A stretch of 64,000 nt of DNA from CAVQZA01 sp963718355 (GTDB taxonomy: Bacteria > Actinomycetota > Thermoleophilia > Gaiellales > Gaiellaceae): assembly GCA_963718355.1 (NCBI GenBank), contig CAVQZA010000009.1, positions 62,001 through 126,000 on the forward strand. Direction: 5' to 3'. The position numbers and the translations under genes are program-made. This document shows, in pieces, positions 58,398 to 64,000 of this stretch; position 1 is the stretch's first letter; every line of letters begins with the position of its first letter. The notes under the pieces were generated by a model. That model was given only the letters and a program-made list of their open reading frames with translations, had not been told where the DNA came from and did not search any database.

Positions 58398-59462
58398 TCA
58401 GCGTAGCTCCGCCGCGGCGGCAATTCGCTCCGGCGGGATCGGGTGCGAGAAGAGGAGGACGTAGGCGGCGCGTGGCGGATCGAGGTCGGCGAGGTTGGCG
58501 ACCGCGAGGTCGCGGTGGACGTCGACAAACGCAGCGGGATCGTGGGTCGCCTCGAGCGAGAACCGGTCGGCCTGGCGTTCCCACCGCCGCGAGATCGCCG
58601 CCTCGAAGGGCAGCGCGGCGAGCTCGAGCATCGCGGCGACCAGCATCACGCGAGGCACCACGGCCGGGTCGGCCATGTCCGTGCCGAACACGGCCCACAA
58701 CACGAGCACACCGACCACGGCGCCGGCGGTCGCGAGCACGGTTCCCTTCGCCACGTGGCCGTAGCGCCGGTGGCCGAGCTCGTGCGCGACGACGAGGCGC
58801 AGCCCGCGGAGCTTGCCGCGCTCGAGCAGCGTGTCGTAGAGGACAAGCCGGCGAGTGCGACCGAACCCCGAGACGTATGCGTTCACCTTGGTCGTGCGCC
58901 GGCTCGCGTCGGCCACGAGCACTTCGCGGAGCGGCACGCCGAGGCGCTCGGCGAGCGCGAGCAGGTCGGCGGCGAGCTCGGGGTCGGCCAGCGGCTCGAA
59001 CCGGTTGAAGACCGGCTCGAGCAACACGGGGGCAACGAAGCTCATGAGCACCACGACGAGCGCGGCGGCGACCGAGGCCGGCACGACCCACCAACCGGGA
59101 AGCCAGTGCGCGAGTGCGACGAGCCCGAGGAGCCCGATCACCGAGATCGCGCACCCGATCGCGAGGCCCTTCAGCCGGTCGACCGCCCAGGCCCGGGGAC
59201 TCTGCGTCGAGAAGCCGTAGCGACGCTCGCGCACGAAGCCGCGCCAGTAGGCGAGCGGCGTCCGCACGATCGAGCCGGTCACGACGACGAGCACGGTCAG
59301 CAGCAGCGTCGCGGTCGCCCACGGCCCCCAGATCGGCGTCCACACGAACGAGAAGAAGCAGAGGACGCCGAGCGAGAGCACGAGGTCGAGCGGCAGGGTC
59401 AGATAGAGCGGGCGGTGGTAGGCACGCGCGCGCTCGACCTCCTCCGCTGTGAAGGTGGCCAC
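58398..59462 (-). CDS. M48-family metalloprotease (Ste24/HtpX-like)
   Basis: A 354-residue membrane zinc protease. HELGH zinc motif in VVAHELGHRRYGHV (about residue 223), a third ligand Glu in ERQADRFSLEATHD, and N-terminal helices with RYGFSTQSPRAWAVDRLKGL, the Ste24-type domain before the protease. SHPIPPERIA at the end is the family's usual C-terminal sequence. GTG 59462 has GGAGGT directly before it; the frame continues upstream but into basic, unrelated sequence. Confidence 0.92.
   Translation of the reverse strand: MATFTAEEVERARAYHRPLYLTLPLDLVLSLGVLCFFSFVWTPIWGPWATATLLLTVLVVVTGSIVRTPLAYWRGFVRERRYGFSTQSPRAWAVDRLKGLAIGCAISVIGLLGLVALAHWLPGWWVVPASVAAALVVVLMSFVAPVLLEPVFNRFEPLADPELAADLLALAERLGVPLREVLVADASRRTTKVNAYVSGFGRTRRLVLYDTLLERGKLRGLRLVVAHELGHRRYGHVAKGTVLATAGAVVGVLVLWAVFGTDMADPAVVPRVMLVAAMLELAALPFEAAISRRWERQADRFSLEATHDPAAFVDVHRDLAVANLADLDPPRAAYVLLFSHPIPPERIAAAAELR
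58400..58405 (-). promoter_or_regulatory. Leaderless -10 element of the CDF gene (TACGCT)
   Basis: TACGCT on the minus strand ends six bases before GTG 58393. Confidence 0.4.
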
Positions 59463-59479
59463 ACCTCCATGGTGGGCGC

Positions 59480-59695
59480 TCAGACCAGAATGCGCAATGC
59501 GGTGTCGGACGGGCAGCCGCGGGCGAGGAGCTCGGTCGCGAGATGCAGGTCGACTTCCTGGTTGACCGCGAGCATCAGCGAGTCCTTGAACCCGAAGCCG
59601 GCACGCCGCAGCTCTTCCCAGCGCCAGCGCAGAACGCGCTCGTTCTCGGTCTCGGTCGGTGCGTCGGAATCGATCTGGGCGGTAGCGAGGCTCAT
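59480..59695 (-). CDS. Small protein of unknown function behind a structured leader
   Basis: A 71-residue acidic-start protein: MSLATAQIDSDAPTETENERVLRWRWEELRRAGFGFKDSLMLAVNQEVDLHLATELLARGC, mostly helical. I do not recognise a family, though the pattern of Trp/Arg then aliphatic helices is suggestive of a small regulatory or DNA-associated protein. ATG 59695 has AAGGAGAG five bases upstream, but this ribosome-binding site is paired in an 8-bp hairpin. Confidence 0.7.
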   Translation of the reverse strand: MSLATAQIDSDAPTETENERVLRWRWEELRRAGFGFKDSLMLAVNQEVDLHLATELLARGCPSDTALRILV

Positions 59696-59902
59696 GGTGA
59701 CTCTCCTTGGCCGGAAGGAGAGCCGGCCCGCCGCCCGGGGCCGACTCAGTTGTCTGAGGTCGACTCCCGCCGCATCGGAGCCGACCTCTATCTCTCACCT
59801 GCTCGCGCCACATGGGAGCAGGCGACTCCATTTTTACGCGGCGCCCGGGACTACACGCGTCACCCTTCGGGTGGTTCATAACGCCGCTTCACTTCGCGGG
59901 TC
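59696..59902 (-). promoter_or_regulatory. Structured 5' leader with sequestered ribosome-binding site (riboswitch-like candidate)
   Basis: 207 bases without a gene. On the minus-strand RNA, in order: a 5-bp hairpin at 59861-59873, a 7-bp stem at 59798-59822, a 12-bp stem with one G-U at 59756-59788, a 5-bp hairpin at 59745-59758 that competes with it, a 10-bp stem at 59720-59747, and finally an 8-bp perfect hairpin at 59701-59722 whose 3' arm (AAGGAGAG) is the ribosome-binding site of the next gene. The last two stems share three bases, so they cannot both be complete. It does not match any riboswitch class I can recall. Confidence 0.55.
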
Positions 59903-60157
59903 TCAGCGGATGTTGCTGATCGAGTTCTTCACGGTGTCGTGCTTCGTCTTCATGATGTTGCTCACCGCCGTGAAGCTCCGATTCTCGCTCTGCATCTGGC
60001 TTTGCAGCTCGAGGTACTGCTCGTTGAAGCTCATCTGATCGGTCGCCTTCAGCAGCTGGTGGATCAGGAGCTCGAGGCGATTGTGGATCGCCGTCAGCGT
60101 CGCCAGCTCCTTCTCCGCTTCGCCGAGCGCCTGAAGGGCTTCGTGCCTGGCATCCAT
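59903..60157 (-). CDS. Small helical (coiled-coil) protein of unknown function
   Basis: An 84-residue protein, MDARHEALQALGEAEKELATLTAIHNRLELLIHQLLKATDQMSFNEQYLELQSQMQSENRSFTAVSNIM, with heptad-like leucines and no cysteines. It is probably a helical hairpin or coiled coil; the family is unknown. ATG 60157 has AGGAGGAG upstream. It follows the SDR gene on the same strand by 11 bases. Confidence 0.75.
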   Translation of the reverse strand: MDARHEALQALGEAEKELATLTAIHNRLELLIHQLLKATDQMSFNEQYLELQSQMQSENRSFTAVSNIMKTKHDTVKNSISNIR

Positions 60158-60168
60158 CCGGTCTCCTC

Positions 60169-60870
60169 CTACCCGCGGCCGATGAACGGCATCTTGGTGG
60201 CCATCACTGTCATGAACTGGACGTTGGCTGAGAGCGGCAGGTCGGCCATGTAGACCACCGCCTCGCCGACGAGGTCCGGGTCGATCGTCGGCTCGCCACC
60301 TTTCACCATCTGGGTCGCCGCGTTGCCGATGTCGATCTGCCCACAGGCGATGTCGTACGCACGCCCGTCGAGTGACGTCGACTTCGTCAGCCCGGTCACA
60401 GCGTGCTTCGTGGCCGTGTACGGAGCGGAGTTCGGCCGCGGCGAGGTGGCCGAGATCGAGCCGTTGTTGATGATCCGCCCGCCCCGAGGCGACTGCTCCT
60501 TCATGATGCGAAAGGCCTCCTGCGTGCAGAGGAAGACCCCGGTGAGGTTGGTGTCGACCACCGCCTGCCACTCGGCGAGGGTCAGATCCTCGAGCGGCCG
60601 GGCGGGCGCGCCGATGCCGGCGTTGTTGAAGAGCAGGTCGAGCCGCCCGTGCTGCGCCCGGATCTCGGTGAAGAGCGCCTTGACGGACTCCTGCTCGGTG
60701 ACGTCGCACGTGTGGACGGACGCATCGCTCCCGGCCGCGGCCGCCGTCTCGTCGAGCGCCTCGCGGCGGCGGCCCGCCAGCACGACGCTCCAGCCGTCGT
60801 GCGCGAGAGCGACCGAAACTGCCCTGCCGATCCCGCTGCCCGCGCCTGTGACCAGTGCGATCTTCGTCAT
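60169..60870 (-). CDS. SDR-family oxidoreductase
   Basis: A 233-residue short-chain dehydrogenase with TGAGSGIGRAVS (residues 8-19), NNAGIGAP, catalytic Ser in NNGSISATSPRP and YTATKHA (Tyr about 150, Lys about 154). GRRREALDE after beta-2 suggests NADP. ATG 60870 overlaps the epimerase stop (ATGA). It is likely co-transcribed with the epimerase, which would fit a short sugar- or polyol-oxidation pathway. Confidence 0.92.
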   Translation of the reverse strand: MTKIALVTGAGSGIGRAVSVALAHDGWSVVLAGRRREALDETAAAAGSDASVHTCDVTEQESVKALFTEIRAQHGRLDLLFNNAGIGAPARPLEDLTLAEWQAVVDTNLTGVFLCTQEAFRIMKEQSPRGGRIINNGSISATSPRPNSAPYTATKHAVTGLTKSTSLDGRAYDIACGQIDIGNAATQMVKGGEPTIDPDLVGEAVVYMADLPLSANVQFMTVMATKMPFIGRG

Positions 60871-61748
60871 TGCTCATCCTCGAGGTAGACCTGGATGATC
60901 TCATCGAAGCTCGCCTCCGCGCGGAAGCCGAGCTCGAGGGAGCGGTGCGGGTCGAACCGGCGCGGCCAACTCTCGACGATCCGCATGATCGCCTCGTCGG
61001 GCTCGCGCCGGATCAACGCCACGGCCTCGTCACCCGCGGCACGACGCAGCGCCTCGATCTGCTCGGCGACGGTGGCCGAGAGGCCGGGCATGTTCAGCGC
61101 GCCCGTTGCTTCGACCCCGGCCGCGTGCAGCAGGAAGCCGACAGCCGCGCGCGGCGAGGCGAACCAGTGGCGCACGTCGTCGGACACGGGCAGGACGGCC
61201 TCCCGGCCGGCCAGCGGCTCGCGGATGATGCTCGAGAAGAACCCCGAGGCGGCGCGGTTGGGCGGGCCCGGGCGGACGCAGATCGTCGGCAGGCGAATCG
61301 CGATCCCGTCGAGGAATCCGCGCCGCGTGTAGTCGGCAAGCAGGAGCTCCGCGATCGCCTTCTGGGTGCCGTAGCTCGTGCGCGGCGCCGGCGCGAAGTC
61401 GTCGCCGATCGCGTCCGGAAACGGCGGCCCGAACACCGCGATCGACGAGGCGAAGACGACGCGCGGCCTGTATCCACCGCCGACGCTGCGGATCGCATCG
61501 AGGAGTAGCCGCATCCCGTCGAGGTTGACGCGATAGCCCTTCTCGAGGTCGTCCTCCGCCTCACCCGAGACCACCGCGGCGAGGTGGTAGATCACGTCGG
61601 GCCTCGCGGACACGACCTCTTCGGCCACGCCGGGCTCAGAGATGTCCGCCCCGTCCGCCACGTCGACGAGCGTCAACTCCTCGCCGGCGAGCCGCGCCGC
61701 GAGCTTGCGGCCCAGCATCCCCGCGCTGCCGACGATGAGGATGTTCAG
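60867..61748 (-). CDS. NAD-dependent epimerase/dehydratase (D-erythronate dehydrogenase-like), CTG start
   Basis: A 293-residue extended SDR. From CTG 61748 it begins LNILIVGSAGMLGRKLAARL with the NAD loop GxxGxxG, then VIYHLAAVVSGEAE, SSIAVFG (catalytic Ser) and SYGTQKAIAELLL (Tyr-x3-Lys). The pattern resembles DenD-type dehydrogenases. CTG overlaps the MFS stop (CTGA), and the next in-frame Met lies inside the NAD loop, so no ordinary start is possible. The frame is open upstream only because a frameshift in the MFS gene joins the two (see below). Confidence 0.88.
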   Translation of the reverse strand: MNILIVGSAGMLGRKLAARLAGEELTLVDVADGADISEPGVAEEVVSARPDVIYHLAAVVSGEAEDDLEKGYRVNLDGMRLLLDAIRSVGGGYRPRVVFASSIAVFGPPFPDAIGDDFAPAPRTSYGTQKAIAELLLADYTRRGFLDGIAIRLPTICVRPGPPNRAASGFFSSIIREPLAGREAVLPVSDDVRHWFASPRAAVGFLLHAAGVEATGALNMPGLSATVAEQIEALRRAAGDEAVALIRREPDEAIMRIVESWPRRFDPHRSLELGFRAEASFDEIIQVYLEDEQ

Positions 61749-63245
61749 GCCGGGTCCGTCTCGACCTGGACGCCGCGGCGCAGGCCGAAGATCGCCACGA
61801 CCGCGGCGACCGCCATCGCGCCGGCCATCGCGATCAGCACCGAGTGGATCGCATGCGCGAAATCGAGCTGGATGAAGCGCGGGATCGGCCCGGCCGCCTC
61901 GCCTCCCTGCGACTGGGCGATCCGCGAAGCCTCGACTTTGGCCTGCGCGGACGGGACGCCCTGCGAGACGAGCGACGCAGCGGTGCGCGTTCGCATCTCG
62001 GTGACGAGCACCGTGCCGAGGATCGCGAGGCCGAGGCTCGCCGTGTAGTTGCGCACCGTCTGCGTGATCCCCGTCGCCTCGCCGTAGGAAAGCCGCGAGG
62101 CCCGGTTGACCGCATCCGTGCTCGAAGGCCCGAGCATCAAACCCATGCCCGCCCCCGCGAGCACGATGCACCAGATCAGCGAGCCGAGGCTGAGCCCCGT
62201 GACCTTCCCCGCCCAGAAGCGCGTAACCCACCGCCGAGAGCGCGCAGCCGAGGACCACCGGCCGTTTCGCGCCGATCCGGTCGAGCATTCGCCCGCCGAC
62301 CTGCGCGGCGACCACGAAGCCGAGGAAGTAGTAGAGCAGCACGAGACTCGCCTGCGAAGCCGATTTCCCGAGGCTGATCTGCGCGTACTCGCTGGCGAAG
62401 AAGAACGTCGGGATGAAGACCAGCGTCGAGATCCCGAGCACGATGTTCTCGACGAGAAACGGCCGGATCCGGAAGATCTTGACCTCCATCAGCGGCGACT
62501 CGGTGCGGAGCTGCACGAAGTAGAAGACGACCAGGAGTGCGAGGCCGCCGATGATGCAGAGCCAGGTGCCCGGGTTGCTCCAGCCCCAGATCAGCGACTG
62601 CTGGAAGCCGAACACGCTCAGAGCGACTCCACTGGCGATGAGCACGAGCCCGCGGTAGTCCATGCGCGCCGGCTTGTAGACCGTGGTCGGCTTCGAGACC
62701 GCGATCAGCACGAGCGCGATGATCGCGATCGGGATGTTGACCCAGAAGATCGCGCGCCACGTCCACTGCGTGAGGAAGCCACCGAGCGTCGGGCCGACCG
62801 CCGTCAGCCCGCCGGCGATCCCGAAGAAGAGGGCCAGCGCCTTGCCGCGCTGATGCAGCGGGAAAGTCTGCACGACGATCGCGAGCGCCGCGGGGAACAT
62901 GAGCGCGCCGCCGGCGCCCTGGAGGACACGAAAAGTCACGAGCCAGGCCTCGGCGAGGCTTCCCTTCGGCGTCAGCCCGCAGAGCGCCGAGGCCGTGGCG
63001 AACAGCGTGACGCCTGCGACGCACATCCGCTTGTGCCCGAGCGTGTCGGCGAGCCGGCCGCCGAACGCGAACAGCGCGGCCAGCGAGAGGAGGTACGCGT
63101 TGATCGCCCACTGCATGCCGGTGCTCGAAAGACCGAGCTCCCGCTGGATCTGCGGCGCGGCGATCGAGACGATCGTCTGATCGATGAACATCATCGACAC
63201 GGCGAAGATCATCGCCGCGAGAATCAGATTCCTCGAGCCACTCAC
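61745..63245 (-). pseudogene. DHA2-type (EmrB/QacA) MFS transporter with a frameshift
   Basis: The N-terminal part (from GTG 63245) covers ten or more helices: LILAAMIFAVSMMFIDQTIVSIAAPQIQ, then GGRLADTLGHKRM and VLQGAGGALMFPAALAIV. At a run of four C bases on the plus strand (62207-62210) the frame changes; removing one base gives GYALLGGKVTGLSLGSLIWCIVLAGAGMGLMLGPSS and the rest of the C-terminal helices in the other frame (to 61745). The shift is therefore one extra G in a G-run. It could be a recent inactivation, a sequencing error or, less likely, programmed slippage. Confidence 0.8.
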
Positions 63246-63246
63246 G

Positions 63247-63258
63247 TGATGCGCATCA
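63247..63258. promoter_or_regulatory. Palindrome TGATGCGCATCA just upstream of the MFS gene
   Basis: A perfect 12-bp palindrome ends one base before the MFS start codon on the minus strand and covers the previous gene's stop. It could be an operator for a transporter repressor; no TetR-type gene is present nearby. Confidence 0.35.
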
Positions 63259-63651
63259 TCACCGATTTCGGATCTGCGCGACTGGTCTGAAGTCACCCTG
63301 TCCACGATGCTTGCGCCAGAAGTACAGAAGCGCGAACAGGGCGAGGGCCAGCAGGATCGAGCTGAGGATGACGACGAGCATCGGCCGCGGGGATCGGTCT
63401 TGCGGCCCGGTGTAGAGCGGGAAGGTGAGTGTCGCGTCCGTTGTTCGTTGCAGCTTTCCGCTGCCGAGTGCGAGGTGGGCTTGCCAGGGGCCACGCGGGA
63501 GTTGCGTGGCCATTGGAATCGTCAGCCGGTCGGACTCGCCGACTGCCAGAGGCAATTCCAGCCTGACCAGATAAAGGCTGCCGGGAGTCTCGGGGTTGCC
63601 GAGATACTGGCGGATTCCGGCCGATACGCGGAGGTTTAGGCACTGGAACAC
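63259..63651 (-). CDS. Membrane-anchored protein with possible Ig-like domain, perhaps truncated at its 5' end
   Basis: From GTG 63651, 130 residues: a beta-rich part (LYLVRLELPLAVGESDRLTIPMATQLPRGPWQAHLALGSGKLQRTTDATLTFP) resembling the last domain of DUF916-type surface proteins, then a transmembrane helix (MLVVILSSILLALALFALLYFW) and a basic tail. There is no signal peptide. The frame is open back to the stop of the BrkB gene with no better start, so the N-terminal part may be lost. Codon use is less GC-rich at third positions than in neighbours. Confidence 0.5.
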   Translation of the reverse strand: MFQCLNLRVSAGIRQYLGNPETPGSLYLVRLELPLAVGESDRLTIPMATQLPRGPWQAHLALGSGKLQRTTDATLTFPLYTGPQDRSPRPMLVVILSSILLALALFALLYFWRKHRGQGDFRPVAQIRNR

Positions 63652-63714
63652 TGGTAGTGCCCAAACGATCCGAGTGATTGCCGGACGGCCTCGTAGAGCT
63701 CCGGCGGCAATCGC

Positions 63715-64000
63715 TCATTCCCGAGTTCGCTCGGTTTGCCGCCATTCGGCCCAGACGGGGGAGAAGACGGCGCAGGCCATCGAGATGGTGATGACGATGA
63801 GGATGTAGGCAAAGAGCGCCAGGACGGCCCCGAACGAGCCGAAGGCCTTGGCTTGCTGGTTGATCGTCGGCCCGATCCACAACGGCGAGCTGGCGACAGT
63901 GCCGCCGAGGACAAGCGCGGCGAGGAGCGCGCCGGGGAGGAGGGAGCGCAGCGGAATCATGCGGTGAAGCAGGAAGCGTGGCGTCCAGAGCCAGAAGATC
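63715..64000 (-). CDS. YihY/BrkB-family membrane protein (partial, runs off the right edge)
   Basis: The C-terminal about 95 residues of a BrkB-type protein. The visible sequence IFWLWTPRFLLHRMIPLRSLLPGALLAALVLGG, followed by two more helices and WAEWRQTERTRE, is the family C-terminal block. The start lies beyond 64000. It resembles the complete member at 21487-22359. Confidence 0.8.
   Translation of the reverse strand, partial: IFWLWTPRFLLHRMIPLRSLLPGALLAALVLGGTVASSPLWIGPTINQQAKAFGSFGAVLALFAYILIVITISMACAVFSPVWAEWRQTERTRE

Noticed and set aside
59041..59060. Another possible copy of the TGCTCATGAGCA repeat
   Set aside because: Only CTCATGAGCA matches and it lies in the M48 coding sequence; chance similarity is enough.
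60867..63494. An 875-residue MFS-epimerase fusion
   Set aside because: The middle is low-complexity out-of-frame translation, and the missing helices are intact in another frame. A frameshift explains it.
1..64000. CRISPR arrays, tRNA or rRNA genes, insertion sequences, prophage and attachment sites
   Set aside because: I looked for regular repeats, cloverleaf patterns with T-loop, transposase and integrase motifs, and found none I can support.

Overview
The window looks like a chromosomal segment of a high-GC actinobacterium, most like the Thermoleophilia (Gaiellales/Solirubrobacterales). That placement is an inference from composition, gene content, very compact spacing and many apparently leaderless genes; there is no rRNA gene to confirm it. 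Genes are packed with 1 to 4 base overlaps (ATGA, GTGA, TGATG) and few gaps exceed 100 bases. I see no tRNA, rRNA, CRISPR array, transposase, prophage or plasmid gene. It reads as core chromosome, not a mobile island.

Layout. 1-3303: a metal ABC importer, including a permease fused to its own binding protein, divergent from a Fur-family regulator. 3304-6393: dnaB, a small Cys-rich gene and purA, with a palindrome-rich region and a LexA-type box before dnaB. 6502-8532: a methyltransferase, mobA and fdhD. 8563-13317: purD-purE-purB-purC-purS-purQ. 13314-18587: a run of minus-strand genes (a small hypothetical protein, an enolase-superfamily enzyme, a flippase-like protein, a LysE exporter, an MMPL/RND transporter). 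18692-25910: an intradiol dioxygenase, glutamate decarboxylase, glyoxalase, BrkB and AI-2E family membrane proteins, a ClC channel, and a SHOCT/DUF6325-like pair. 25914-34427: a degenerate GGDEF protein, then a cytochrome bd operon (cydA, cydB, flavodoxin, FGE-like lipoprotein, cydD, cydC). 34472-40604: an SCP2 protein, glycogen debranching enzyme 1, a GT39-like glycosyltransferase, GNAT, and two EamA transporters. 40658-47846: purL-purF-(VOC protein)-purM-purN-purH. 47857-53664: a transsulfuration cluster (CBS, AlkX-like glycosylase, cystathionine gamma-synthase/lyase, MBL protein) and an MFS transporter. 53640-59695: GT4, debranching enzyme 2 and SDR in one operon, a CDF metal exporter, an M48 protease, and a 71-residue protein behind a structured leader. 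59903-64000: a helical small protein, SDR, epimerase, a frameshifted MFS transporter, a possible truncated anchored protein, and a partial second BrkB.

How it works together. The two purine blocks with purA encode nearly all of de novo IMP and AMP synthesis; purK is not in the window and PurE has a changed active-site loop. CBS with cystathionine gamma-synthase/lyase gives a transsulfuration route. CydAB with CydDC gives a high-affinity oxygen reductase and its maturation exporter. Two debranching enzymes, each near a glycosyltransferase, point to storage or envelope glucans.

Most interesting. (1) At least four genes (purL, debranching enzyme 1, the enolase-like gene and the epimerase) appear to start with CTG, judged from conserved N-termini with no other in-frame start; purL is also apparently leaderless. 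(2) About 18 genes have a TAnnnT hexamer 6-9 bases (usually 6-7) before the start codon with no Shine-Dalgarno sequence; in three cases the upstream gene's TAG stop is the start of that hexamer. (3) A 200-base structured leader hides the Shine-Dalgarno sequence of a small gene in a perfect 8-bp hairpin. (4) A permease-lipoprotein fusion in the metal importer. (5) A flavodoxin and an FGE-like lipoprotein inside the cyd operon.
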